From: Physcia stellaris
Lineage: Eukaryota > Ascomycota > Lecanoromycetes > Caliciales > Physciaceae
DNA length: 64,000 bases
Reading direction: 5' to 3'
Assembly (NCBI GenBank): GCA_018902385.1
Contig: JABSSW010000010.1
Span: 496,001 to 560,000, forward strand
The notes beneath the pieces are model-generated. The model worked only from the letters and a program-made list of their open reading frames with translations. It did no database searches and had not been told where the DNA came from. Shown piece by piece: positions 44,882-56,834 of this stretch. The position numbers and the translations under genes are program-made. Position 1 is the stretch's first letter. Each line of letters opens with the position of its first letter.

Positions 44882-46085
44882 CCAGAGCAAGTGTTCGTCG
44901 ATGGATTGCAGAACGTGCAGAGCAAAGCTCACGGAATTGGAAACAAAAGGAAGGCCGAGAATGAAAGATTTTATGAGCATGAAATCAGAAACATTCATCG
45001 TAAGGTAGCCTAGCCACCGCTATTGTTACCGTGGGTTGTTGAGCGCTATCCAACTTCACATTACCACACTTATTAGGTCAAATTGGAACGAAAATAGACT
45101 TCATCCAGTGACAATAATAATGGGATGGAAAAGAGCTTCTAAACACATAGGAGAAAGCTCTTTCCAGTGCAGTATCCTTTCCAATGTCGACTAAAATTTC
45201 TCACAGCGTCTCCTTGCTTCGCTCCTGCAGCACTTGTGTAGGTTTTTGTCTTCCCAATCACTACCTAAGGTGAATATTCTTCGGCTACTTGACAAGTACA
45301 ATCCGTGACCTGCGATGGCTGTACTCATGATAGCCTGGCTGATTTACAACTTCGGCCATGGACCAGACGGAAAAGGGAACGAATGCCGCAGCAGTCGCAG
45401 AGACGAACACTTCTTCTGATACTCGCTCGATATTGCACTTGATTGAAACAATCACATCGTTCAACACACGCTTCCTGTTGCTCGTTCCAAAGTCCTTTAC
45501 ACCGACATACAAAGGCTGAACATAGAGCCTTCTTACTTTAAGAAGACGAGGAATGACCTACAGCTGGTCCCATACCGAACCGGTATCTAGAAGGATGGCT
45601 CTGATGCAGTAAGCGGTGACAATTGTGAGCTTGCGAGTACATTCGAGACTATCTCCAGTCTAGATGGAAAGTTATGCCTTCTATTCTACAGTTATGATCA
45701 GACACCGCAGTCTGAGGGTGTTGAACTCTTAGGGGGAAGATTGAAAGAATCACAAGCTGTGATGTTGCTGCTCCCGCTCCCAGCTATGTGAATCTTCGAA
45801 CTTGGGACCTAGATAGTAGCCCCAGAGAACATAGGGATAGACTCAATGCTTGTGTCATGGTCTGGTACTAACTGCTGCGGTTTTTGTATATACTCCGACA
45901 GACCTGCAATTATCCGACTTCGGACGGGTTCAATAGATGATGTTTTTTTTCATCTCATTTTCAATCATATGAGTACCATATCCATATGCTTTGTCCCAAG
46001 GACTAATCCACGTCTTGCCACAAGCAGAATATTAATGGTGAAGCACGGAGAGCAGAATCGCACCACACCAGACCACGGATACTCC
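44882..46085. other. Gene-free stretch right of the MITE
   Basis: No gene recognised. A minus-strand frame at 45,285-45,512 is hydrophobic in its middle but matches nothing I know. Confidence 0.4.
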
Positions 46086-48032
46086 CTATACCAGCCAAAA
46101 CACAGAAACGGAGACCAGCAGTAGAATTGAAACTATCCAATCGACAACCATAGTCTCCGCTGCGCCCACGAAAACTTGCGGGCCCATCGCGGTGGTATTC
46201 ATGTCTTGCTTGATGAAATCAGCCACCTTCTCCGCAATCGCATACGTATTGCCCCTGACATGCAGCGGGACAATACTCGCATCAACGACCCTCACATTCC
46301 TCGTCCCGGAAACCCTCAATCGAGGAATCCACCACACCGCCCAGATCCCGTGGCATCATCGCGCAGGTCCCAACCACATGCCACCCGCTCACGAACCGAG
46401 CATTGATAAGATCTCGAACGGTCTCGTCGTTCATATCCGTGAGCAGAGGCACGAGCACCTTGCCGTTCCCCTTGAGATGGGTTGACATGGGAGGCGTAGT
46501 GGAGATATTGAGGGAGAAGTATTGCAGATCCTTCAGGACCTCGAAGTCGAGCCTGTGGGAGAGATAGCGAGGGTCGAATTTGGGATTATCGTTTGGACGA
46601 GGCCGAGCGGATATGGACCTAGCCGCGAGAGAACGGATGCGCGACGAAGCCCCCAATGAAGGCGAGTTTATTCTCCTCGCCGGGCTTGGGTCGGCTACCG
46701 TGACCGGCAGTGCCGCTGGTCTGTACGGCTTGTTCGTTGGGGTCAAGGGGCTTTTTGAGATCGAGTTGGGCTCGCAAGCCTGGACGTAGATTTGCGGAGC
46801 TGTTGAAGTATTTTGCTACCAGCTCAGCTGGTCTGTTCTTCTTGTCTGGACCGAGGATCTGAGGCCAGGATAGCTGTGCTGTTTGGCTGACTCCACCGGC
46901 TAGGAGACCAGTGCCGTTTTCGTGGAAGATCTTTCTCCAGAATGCGTTTTGCTCTTTACCGTAAAGATCATCTCACCATCATTGGGAACTAAGGGGACGC
47001 CGTACTGGATGATCCTGCAGGTTTTCGCCAGCGTTGGGGTTTTCAACCAAAGTTTCGATTCCGAACGATCCGAGAAGCTTGACACCACTGATACCTGACA
47101 GCTCAAGCATCTGAGGCGATTTCATGGTGCCGCCGGAAATGATGAACTCCTTGGTAGCGTTGACGATGAAGCTCGCACTATTCGCTGTGAAATTTAGTCC
47201 GTTGCAACAAAAAGGTCGCGACTCCGGTCACTTGAGAATACAATGTTACGAACGATGGCTTGGGTGGCTGTGTGAAGATTTGGCCTAGTTGCATAGGGTT
47301 TCCAGTACGAGAATCCTGCAAAACTTCGCTGCGATGTTCCAAGCGTCAGGACCATTGGATTAGTGTACCCACCCTGTGAAACACCGTCTCGCGGATCGCC
47401 GTTGAGTGCAAGCCCCAAACTAGCTAGAGTCGACGGCCAGGCAGCTCGAACAGGCGTATAGAAAGGAGTGAAAGACGCATCGACTGGGCCTCCATAGCCA
47501 TGCGCTGCCTCATCGATAAATACAGTGATACCGAGGCCTTTTACTAGTGGTGATGCTCCCTGAAATTTTTCGTACTTCTTATAATACGGTGCCAATGATT
47601 CATAATTGCAGCCCGTATTGCCCAGATTCTCCCAATCATCCAAGTCAGTTCGCAGTGCGAAGGTGAACTGCATGAAATTGATGCCGCTAGAACCACCCAG
47701 CATCTTGCCACGAGCTTGTGCTACTTGGAGTCCATTCAGCGCTTCCTGGTTACCGATATATTCTGCTGCTTGCCGCGTGTATATTAATCACAGAGCTTAC
47801 CTGTGGTTCACTCAACATGTTCCAGTCATACTTAGGATCACCTGGCAAATCGAACATGTACAGTGGTGTGGTGACTTTTGCGTCGCTGGTCAGATCCTCG
47901 CCCGCTTCCAACGGACACAGTAGGAATCTCGGATAAACGATTGGCAAGAACCAGACCTGCTGTCCCTCCCCCAGCAATGAGATAATCAAAGCTCATTGCA
48001 GCGAAGGCTTCAGGAGTCATGAGCGAAGCCAT
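46086..48032 (-). pseudogene. Decayed GMC oxidoreductase
   Basis: Covers nearly a full-length FAD-dependent GMC oxidoreductase (aryl-alcohol or glucose oxidase-like), but in pieces. The start reads MASLMTPEAFAAMSFDYLIAG with GGGTAGLVLANRLSE (FAD-binding GxGxxG). The GMC signature GKMLGGSSGINFMQ follows a probable intron near 47,765-47,808. Middle parts are EFIISGGTMKSPQMLELSGI and GENLQDHP. The C-terminal active-site region is SGWHVVGTCAMMPRDLGG and then VRVVDASIVPLHVRGNTYAIAEK. The frame changes at about 47,930, 47,190, 46,620 and 46,320, and a stop interrupts the part after GENLQDHPVRRPLSS near 46,985. With at least four breaks no long product is possible. The ends are intact, so decay seems recent and by small indels. 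Confidence 0.85.
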
Positions 48033-49163
48033 CGTCCTAGATTTTCCTGACAATCCGAGCTGTAGACCAGCTGGAGCGCAAGAGTAGAGAATTCCTGATG
48101 TCGATCCGAATGTGTGCCATTCTTTGGCTAGGTGGGCATTTGAGATAGCACAGCAGACGGTTGTTTGGCAAGCTGCACCTTCAATCCTCCACTCTACACT
48201 TTTTTTGTCGATGCGCACGAAGCAAATTGATCAAAGCTCCTTGTGCATTGACTTTTTGGTTTGTTAGGAAACGAAATTTCTTCATCTGATGTGCTTGAAT
48301 GTAGACACTTTTCTTTGGAAGAGGTGCCAGCAACTGTGTTTGCAGCAGCAGTCAGCTTTCCGAGCAAAAGTGGCCTTTCATCGGTCACACACACGGATCG
48401 TCAACCTTGGGAAGGAGCCTTGATCCCTCTTTTGCAGAGTGAGCAAATGGTACCTGGAGCGTGCTCGTACTGTCGGCGTATCTCTACGCAGTAAGCCCTC
48501 GCTGCTGGTAGCGATGCTCTAAAGCTCGATTCAAGGGCGACGAAGAAGAAGCTGGTGGAGAGCAGCCTGAAAGAATGCATCGACGACGTGATAGATATTA
48601 TTCTGGCGCGACGGATCGAGCAGCCATATGACTTAAGGTGGTTTCCGGTTTCGAGGGATTAGACTTTTCGTCCGGTGTATGGAACAGGTCGTTCTGCATA
48701 TTGAATACATGACAATAATCCTTTGGTACTGTAGAAGTAATAAGAATGCTGTAGGATTGCTTTCCGAGGCATGACTTACATCCTACCATTATATTACTTT
48801 GCCATGTTCCGTTCCAGCCTTGTACACTCTTTTGTAACCAGACCAACAAATTTGATTTATTGTTACTACAGAATTTTCGAATTATAGACCTTAATTTTTT
48901 GTTGCCGCTGAAGTGTCTTTGAGGAAGGGAAATTGGACCCAGAGAAGCCTTCTGAAGACTGCAAGACGGTAAATTGTTACAGTTGTCTTTTTCGCAAGCG
49001 AGCTTTGTGGTGGGTTCTTAATCGTCCAGATATCTGACACAACAATAGCGATCTGAGGTTAGCCCAGCCAGAGTTATGGCAGCTCTCAATTCGGAGACAA
49101 GTCAAAGTGTCCCAAGGTATGAGAATGAAGGTATGCCGTACATCAAACACTATACGTCTATTT
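48033..49163. other. Gene-free stretch
   Basis: Between the GMC relic and Arl1. A short plus-strand piece near 48,455-48,490 (GACSYCRRISTQ) faintly recalls the second half of a Zn2Cys6 cluster, but without the first half it is not called. No other feature. Confidence 0.35.
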
Positions 49164-49929
49164 TCACGACTCAGCATTTACAGTTTGCTGTCACTCCAAG
49201 CATTAGCATGAGCGGCAAACGAAGAGAGGACTACAGGACTCACAACTAGCCAATCCATGCCTTCATTGATTCCTTTACCGTCCACAGCTGAACAAGCCAC
49301 TATACTCCAATTTCGATCCCGCAGCTCCCCTAATCGAAGTGCTTCTGATATGTCTCCTGCTCCTTTCGCTCCAGGCTGATCCTGTTTATTCGCGAATACC
49401 AGCAACGCCGCTTCTCGTAGCTCGTCCTCATTCAGCATGGCGGACAACTCATCTGAAGCAGTATTGAGTCTTTCTATATCCGTGGAGTCGACAACAAATA
49501 TGACCGCTGCGGTGTTGGCATAGTAGCATCGCCAGTACGGTCGTATTGATGTCTGCCCACCTAGATCCTTGGTTGTGTCAGCATTGACACGCAGGACTGC
49601 GATCCAGTACTGGAAACGCTTACCCAAACGTTGAAGTTGAGATTTTTGTATGTTACCGACTCGACGTTAAATCCTATTGTTGGTATTGTCGTGACAACCT
49701 CCCCAATCTGACCGTACTATTAGCATGACCAGAGTCAACTCATGCACATTGGTGCTTGCCAAACCTTAAGTCTGTAAAGCAGTGTTGTTTTGCCGGCATT
49801 ATCCTATTCACTTTCTCAGCCACAGATGAGGTCCAACGGTTGGCGTCATACAAGTCCCAATATCAATATGCGGATCTCTTTCTTCGACCATAGCAGGCCC
49901 GACAGTATCCTTGAGACGGAGCCCCCCAT
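49164..49929 (-). CDS. ARL1: ADP-ribosylation-factor-like GTPase Arl1, 182 aa
   Basis: Small GTPase of the trans-Golgi that recruits GRIP-domain golgins. Five exons: 49,852-49,929, 49,765-49,803, 49,624-49,707, 49,244-49,567 and 49,164-49,187; the sum is 183 codons and all introns are phase 0 (48, 57, 56 and 56 nt). The start MGGSVSRIL has Gly2 for N-myristoylation. P-loop GLDNAGKT (residues 25-32), switch [13 protein letters not shown], switch [20 protein letters not shown] and the SA motif ACSAVDGKG are all present. [21 protein letters not shown] favours Arl1 over Arf1. The last exon encodes only QTVNAES; reading through the last intron would give a false tail. Divergent from ARP8. Confidence 0.95.
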
Positions 49930-50735
49930 ATTCTGGATTGAACGGAGACCTTCGTGTGGGATCGAGCTGCTCTTATGATAGGGTTCTGAGTCTGCGAAGT
50001 GGGGAGAGAACCTGATAGCTGTACGGGCAAGGTAATTTGGTTAGAAGTTAGAAGAGACAAGCTGTCCTTTGCTTGAAGAGTGTTGATAACAAAGTTTGAT
50101 AAGATGAAGGTGGATATGGTTAATTAGACAAGTAGATCAACAATTAGATCACTTCTCAAGACGACACAACTGTAGCCTAGTATTGCGGAAGGCAGTTTGA
50201 AGGTTGTCATGAAGGCACTCCGAGGACATTAACGGAGGTATGATCTGAGGCCCGGCATCCTGAACAAGAGCGCTAATCGAGATGCGTCTAGCTTGACGTG
50301 ATAAAGCTTATCTTTGTTCCAGCCAATCATTACGGGCGCGCAACGCCACTGCCGGCGAATTCTCAGAAGGCTGCATATTTTAGCTTACGGGGATTCCGGT
50401 CCTCTTCGCCGACTCATGGACTCTACCAAACATACGAGTACCCACCGACAAAAACACCAAAACCGATCAATGGATACAGTCTGGGAATTTCATGAGCATT
50501 CCCCCACAATCCTTCAGCAGCGTGAAACCTTTCCCACCATATAAATTCTGCGTTCACTTCCTAATTGCGGCTATTGCAGCAACAACCGAAACTACCTCCA
50601 CTCTTCCTCTCATCCCAAGGCCTCGCTCCGAGCAACATATTCCTGGGAAACCATCAGCTACTGGCTCACTCCGTTATACTTCCATTCGTACTGTTCTATC
50701 TTTACGTACTGAAGAAAGCAGAGATAACAGGCGTC
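49930..50735. other. Divergent promoter region of ARL1 and ARP8
   Basis: 806 bp between two start codons. No gene or repeat is seen. The ARP8 frame is open upstream of its first ATG but non-protein-like and without another ATG. Confidence 0.5.
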
Positions 50736-52918
50736 ATGGTTGGCAAGAAGTCTGGAAAGGCACTCCTACGGGAGGAAGGCCTTGAAAGAACAGACAATAG
50801 TCTCGGCTTGACTAGCTGGCCAGAGGTTAATCCCATAAATCAGAAAAACTACTACACAGAGTTCTTGAAGCGAGATGATCAGATTCTCCCATATAGGCTT
50901 CAGCAGGAAGAACGGCGAAATCGTATGACCACCCAGGCGAAGAACAGGGACCGAGAGCTGGCACAGACTGGATTGGACGACGTAACAGCTGCCGATGCTG
51001 AGGTGGATCTTGGCGATGACGTTGGCTTAGACGACACTACTACATCGGATCAGGAGCAATTGGGGTCAAAGATCATTGTCATACATCCTGGAAGCCAGAA
51101 CCTGCGCATTGGGCTTGCGAACGATTCCCTGCCAAAGACAGTGCCAATGTGTATTGCCAGACTATGGGCTAAATGCGAGTCCGAAGATGGCGACGGTGAA
51201 CCAAGACCCAAACGGCTAAAGACCAACGACGGCTCCGTTGCGGCCCCAGAGAAAACGTTCGGTCCTAGTGTAAGTGGCCAGCTCATATTATCTGATAGAC
51301 ATTAATCAGGCTGCAGTTTGCGTCCGAGTATACAACAATGTCTGCGGAACTGAAAACATACATGCGGGCTAACAAACAGAGGGTCTTACCCAATTCCAAG
51401 GAGCTGGTCGTGAACTACAACAAACGCTTCGAACCAGAAACAATATCAGAGCATAATGATCCCCTCCGCATCGATTGGACCGAGATACCAGCGAAGCCAC
51501 CACCCTACTTTACAGGAAAGGAGGCTCTGCGGATTCCGGACTACTCGAATCCGAGGTACAAGCTGCATTGGCCTTTACAGCATGGTCAATACAATGAGAA
51601 AGATTACGACCAGAAGCTACACCTTTTCAACGATGTCACCGTTATCATCGAGGAAGCTATCAAGAACCAGCTAGGCTTGAGGAGGAAGAAGGAGTGGGGA
51701 CAGTACAGTTGCGTCTTTGTTGTCCCAGATCTCTACGAGCGTGAATACATCACTCAGACCTTTGAAATGGTTTTGCGAGATATGGGATTCGGTAGGCTCG
51801 CCTTTATCCAGGAAAGCTTAGCTGCTTCATATGGCGCAGGCTACACCATAACCTGCGTTGTAGACATCGGGGCTCAAAAGACTTCGATCTGCTGCGTAGA
51901 TGACGGCATGTGCGTTGAAGACTCACGCATAAACCTCAAGTATGGTGGTTTCGACATTACAGAAACCTTTCTCAAGATGATGTTATTCGACCATTTTCCC
52001 TATCAAGAAATCAACCTCAAGCGACGGTACGACTTCCTTCTAGCTGAAGAAATCAAGAGCCAGTACTGTAATTTAAAGATCGAAGATGTGACTGTCCAGC
52101 CTGCCGAGTTTCATCTCAGAGCACCTCAGCAAGAGACTCGCAAGTACACCTTTAAATTCTACGATGAAAAATTTTTAGCTCCTCGAGGTTTCTTCGCGCC
52201 AGATATATTTGAAAATGCCCCGAAGATGGAGGGTCGACGAAAAATCATCCAGCCATCAACCAATATCTATAGTGGGGTACCTGACGATCCCATTTCGTCT
52301 GCACAATCGGCCATCATTCACGCTTGCCTACAGCTATCCGGTAGAGACATTACCAATGGGGACGCTTCTATTGGAGACCTACCTTCCACTCCGCTCCGAC
52401 AGCCTCCAGGCCTCCTACAGCGACTCAACGAGCCGAATGACCGATCTTCCCCGGCGGCAAACTCTCCGGCCGGTGATGAGGAAGAAAGTACACCGGCGCC
52501 TGGTGGAGACGGCAATCTCAAAAATGGTCCGAACAACTCCAGCGCAGCATTCCCAGACGAGGTACTGCCAATTGCCCCGCTTGAGCACGCAATTTTGACA
52601 TCTATCATGTATGGTGCTCGTAACGACGAGCGGAAGATGAGAGACTATCTTGGTGGTATCATGATCATTGGTGGTGGTTCTCAGATTCCCATGCTCGACC
52701 TTTTTCTGGAAGAGAACCTCAAGAAGGCGAGACCGGCGCACTCCAAGGACGTCCAAGTTGGCGCTAAACCTCGTGACCTTGACCCACAGGTGGTCGCGTG
52801 GAAAGGGGCCAGCGTTTTCGGGAGAATCCCTTCGACAGATGATTTATGGATTGGGCGGATAGAGTACGACCGCTTGGGCGCTCGAGTATTGAACAATAAG
52901 GTCAATTGGATCTGGTAA
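50736..52918 (+). CDS. ARP8: Actin-related protein 8 (INO80 complex subunit), 711 aa
   Basis: Nuclear actin-related protein; with Arp4 and actin it forms the DNA-binding module of the INO80 remodeller. Exon 1 (50,736-51,269) and exon 2 (51,317-52,918) flank a 47-nt intron (GTAAGT...CTGCAG); the sum is 712 codons. The start MVGKKSGKALLREEGLERTD and SWPEVNPINQKNYYTEFLKRD are Arp8-specific. The actin fold is seen as IIVIHPGSQNLRIGLANDSLP, LFNDVTVIIEEAIK, VVPDLYEREYI, FIQESLAASYGAG, CVVDIGAQKTSICCVDDG, YGGFDITETFLKMML and MIIGGGSQIPMLDLFLEE. A disordered acidic insert (about residues 540-600) separates subdomains, as in other Arp8s. It ends with VNWIW. Length is normal for fungi. Confidence 0.96.
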
Positions 52919-54327
52919 CTGCAGAGGCTACGAAGACGGAGAATATCATCGCCCTTCCGCTATCCGGATCCACGCCAAACAAGGAGTGCTTATTACAACG
53001 ATGAAATCACGCTCAATTAATCGTATTTGAGCATGTGTTACAATGGAAGGTGATGTGTAGAAGAATTGGGATAACGGTTCATTGGCACGGGATCCTGTAG
53101 GATGAGAAACTAACTCGCCATGTCTGAAGGGAGCATGGTTACTATTCAGTATCCGAATCACGGTCTCCTTCTCCTGATCAAGGAGATTTCATGTCATATT
53201 AGGATGCAGGAAGGTTGCGTTGTCAAAGGCTCAATCGATCATTCCACGACTTCGGCAAACTACGAGGCGACAGCAATCGGGGAGTTCAGGTCGCTAAGAT
53301 CTGGTTTGGTCGATTCGAGCTTACGTATACTCCGCGATACGGCTAAGGGAATGTTGCCAATTGATCTGCGGTGATTGATCATGACGGTTGATTTCACCGT
53401 TAAGCAGCAGCAATACTTACCTAGCGAGCTTACAGTTAGGTAAGGCTACCTAAAGGTGCTGATGCCGTTAGCTGCCTTGGCGGCGGCGATAGGCCACTAT
53501 ACCGCCAGTGGGACTGGGACTGGGACCTGGTTTCAACTTTTTGACGCTCTCGTCGCTTCGCAACTTTTAAAACGTATTCCTACCGTTGAGGTTTGTGCAA
53601 TAATGATCATGTCGCCCAAGGTCTTGACGGCTTCTGTACTCGTAGGTACTAGCGCCCATCGCACGGTGGATGGCACAGATTAAGGTGTTGCTCAGCCTCC
53701 ACCATGCCGTAATATCAGGACCTTTTTACGAGCTCAACGAGCTCCGCGCGAACCAATTATTTTCAGCATCACACCTCCTTCTAGACACAGCTAGAACACT
53801 TGTACCGCACTCAACCTTCAACAGCGGTCCAGAGAAGAGTTCCAAGATGGCACGACCGCCATGGGACGCGTCACCTCATGGCGTGCATGCGATGGGGGCC
53901 GAGGTGGCTTGACCGAAAGCTGCATACTGCTAAAGCCAGGGGCCAAAGTCGCATTTCCCAACCACATTCCAGCCGCTTTACTTTCCCCCTCGCCCGCTGT
54001 CTTGTCGACAATTTTGCACTGCGTTTCCAACAACTAAAACGGCGTCATCAACAAGGGACTCTTGTACGCGCTCCGGGGTGTCTCAAGGCAGAAGCTTCTT
54101 ATCGATGCTTACTTAACTGTCCAACTTTCCTTTAGCATTAATTTCTTTCCAATTACTCTCCTTCACCCATATGGTTTCCGCCCCTAGAGGTTTCTCATTC
54201 AGCGAGGCGAACCCTTCGTAGCACTCTCATGTTCTTGTTGAATGATTCTCTGCACTGGCCACTTCTCATGAATTAGCTGTTCTCGATCTTGTACCCTTGA
54301 CACTGAAAGACTAGGCCCTACGTGAAA
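52919..54327. other. 1.4 kb intergenic stretch
   Basis: No gene recognised. A short tandem run of the hexamer GGGACT (about 53,511-53,529) and repeats of the pentamer TAGGT near 53,421-53,450 are seen. Confidence 0.4.
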
Positions 54328-55910
54328 ATGAAGCTCTTAGCAGTCGGGTTTCTCTCTGCCTTCGGTAAGAGTGGATGAAGACCCCACAGACAACAGCGTA
54401 CTTATGGTGATAGTCACTACAACCTACTCGCAACAGCTAGCCTCGCAATGTGTAACAGGAAATGTCTGCTACAGCGTTAACATCCCTGAAAATAGTGCAT
54501 CCAGTGGAGATGGCGACATCTTCTTCCAAATCTCTGGTCCCTCTGATTTTCAGTATATTGCTCTAGGCCAGGGAACTCAGATGGCTGGAGCGAATATTTT
54601 CATCATTTACGCCGACGAGAGTGGAACGAACGTTACAGTTTCTCCACGGTTGGGCAAGGGCAACCGCGAACCTGATGCCGATGATTCAGGCCAGGCTACG
54701 CTTCTCAGCGGGTCTGGTATAGCTAGTGGAAAAATGACGGCAAATGTTCGCTGCTCGAAATGCACATCTTGGAGTGGTGGGGAAATGGATATAACGTCGG
54801 CCAACTCCCAATGGATATGGGCAGTCAAGTCGGGCTCATCCGTCAACAGTAATTCCGTGTCCACACATCTCTCGCAGCACGAAGGGCAAGGGTCTTTCAA
54901 CCTCGACCTTACCAAAGCCCGTGGTGGTAACTCAGTCAACCCCTTCGTTGAGTCTCAAACTACAACTACAGGTGCAACTCCAAGCTCAGTTGCTGAATCA
55001 CCTAGTGATAGCTCCAGTGCAGCCGCTGGAACGAGCTCTGGCGGCTCCAGCTCCAGTGGTGGAGCAGCGGACTACGCTCAAATTGCACAAAACTACGTAA
55101 AGAGGAACAAAGCTGTAATAGCTCATGGGGTGGTTATGGGATTGAGCTTCGCACTTCTATTTCCCCTAGGCGCCATTCTCATCCGTCTCCTATCCTTCTC
55201 AGGGCTAGTTTGGTTTCACGCTGGTTTGCAGGTTTTGGCTTTAGCACTTGCTATAGCGGGTATGGGTTTGGGAATATACATTGTGAGTGAATACCGGAAA
55301 TATTTTCGTCTGTTACGTGTCTTCATGAGGCTGGGGAACTACATCTTTCGAGGAATCTCATGAGCTCTTGCTTTCGAAATTCATTACAATTTGATACGAG
55401 CTGTACCTGGAAGCACTACGCTGACCTAGGTATTAGGCTACCTGGCCCAAAGAAGTCCATTATGTGAGCACTCCCGGGTCCAATATTTGAAAGATTGCAA
55501 CAAGCTAATAATACTAGATCAACCATTACCACCCCATCATCGGCCTCGTGGTTATCTCCCTGCTAGTCTTCCAACCAATACTAGGATTGTTGCATCACCA
55601 AATCTATAAGCGAAACGGCGGTGTTCGTACCGTTTGGGCTTCCTTGCACGTCTGGTATGGACGTCTCCTGATTACATTGGGGATCATCAACGGGGGCCTC
55701 GGTCTCCGCTTAAGCGACAACACAAAGGGTGGAGAAATCGCCTATGGTGTGGTGGCTGGGTTCATGTGGCTTCTGTGGATGGCGGTATCCATCGCGTCAT
55801 ACGTGCGGTCTACGAAGCAGCAGACGACCGGTGAGAAGATGACGGGAGGCTATCAGCGGAATCATGGGAGCCCTTACTCATCGTCTCAAGAGGAAGCAGA
55901 ACGCAGATAA
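54328..55910 (+). CDS. DOMON plus cytochrome b561 membrane protein, 432 aa
   Basis: Membrane electron-transfer protein with an extracellular cytochrome domain. Exons: 54,328-54,364, 54,414-55,282 and 55,518-55,910; the sum is 433 codons. The first exon gives a signal peptide (MKLLAVGFLSAF). Residues about 20-200 form the CDH-cytochrome-like DOMON domain (CVTGNVCYSVNIPE, DIFFQISGPSDFQYIALGQG). A Ser/Gly/Thr linker follows (about 205-245). Then comes the b561 core of about five membrane spans with the heme His residues: VIAHGVVMG, WFHAGLQVLAL, NHYHPIIGLVVISLL and WASLHVWYGRLLI. The second intron (235 nt) is long for this window. The tail is hydrophilic. Related fungal proteins are often near secreted redox enzymes; no partner is visible except the distant GMC relic. 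Confidence 0.92.
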
Positions 55911-56834
55911 ACCGAAAAGGGATTCGTGTTTGTATTGAGAGGTTCACAGGCTTCACAAAGGGGTATAGGAGCATGCAAGGAGGCGCCCCGATCTGAACGG
56001 CCATGGGTATAGTGCTACGAAAGTCATCTGGATGAGCTATGAGTGTACAGAATCGCGCTGCTGAGTAGAAAGCTTCGGAAGATATTGGCCAATAGTTCAA
56101 TGCAACACATGAAGGCACACTCTTTCGGAGATGATGTCTGGCGGATGGTTCCTACATACATACTCCTAACTTCACTGCAGAAACTCCTAGCCTGCCATAC
56201 CTTATACGGAGTACTCCTCCCTCCTCTCAGAGGAGTTTTCTCGTCGCTCTCGCTTATGTCGGGACGTATTTCCGTTAGCGCCCCAAAATCCAAGCAATAA
56301 TTCACCTCTCCCGGCATCTGTTCTCCGCAACGCGATAATCCTCTCAACGACCTCCCAGTCTCCAGAATGTGTTTCTTCACACAGTCAGATGTCTGGAACG
56401 GTGAGCGACTGACAGAAGCTTCGAGCTTGCTCATCCGACTTGAATGTCTGCCATACCATCTCTGGGCCTCACTCAACTCCTGAGCTGTGAAGCATGGTTT
56501 CAGATAAAGGTACAATGAGATCTGGCAGTTGTCATTCTTGCCGCTAGACATGACTGTGCAAAAGGGAGGCTAGTCTCATAATTTCATTGCGACTACTTCC
56601 GTAAAAATGCGATCCTGATCACCAAGGTACTAGGAGTTCGTCTGCAATGTCCGGAGAAAAATTTTTCATGTCGCTGCTCAGAGTCACAGCTATGTTATTC
56701 ATAGGCTTAGACGTTGTGCCTTGCAAGATGCACATTCGCGCTTGCAGGCTATATCAAAACCAAACTTCAAGTCTACGTCTTCATAAGATAGTCAGCCTTT
56801 TCGAAAGAGCGTGGAGCAAATCGCATGAGCTCAA
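55911..56834. other. Stretch with one doubtful 175-codon minus-strand frame
   Basis: The frame at 56,024-56,551 (minus) starts MSSGKNDNCQISLYLYLKP and is open for 175 codons. It has no domain I know, Cys scattered without pattern and no intron, and could be a fungal orphan or chance. Otherwise nothing is seen. Confidence 0.3.

Noticed and set aside
48455-48490. Cys-Tyr-Cys-Arg-Arg piece suggesting a Zn2Cys6 regulator
   Set aside because: Only one CxxC-like half is present, a stop follows at once and no second half or splice structure supports it.
56024-56551. 175-codon minus-strand frame as a firm gene
   Set aside because: It has an ATG and good length but no motif, homology or codon evidence that I can see; mentioned only as doubtful.
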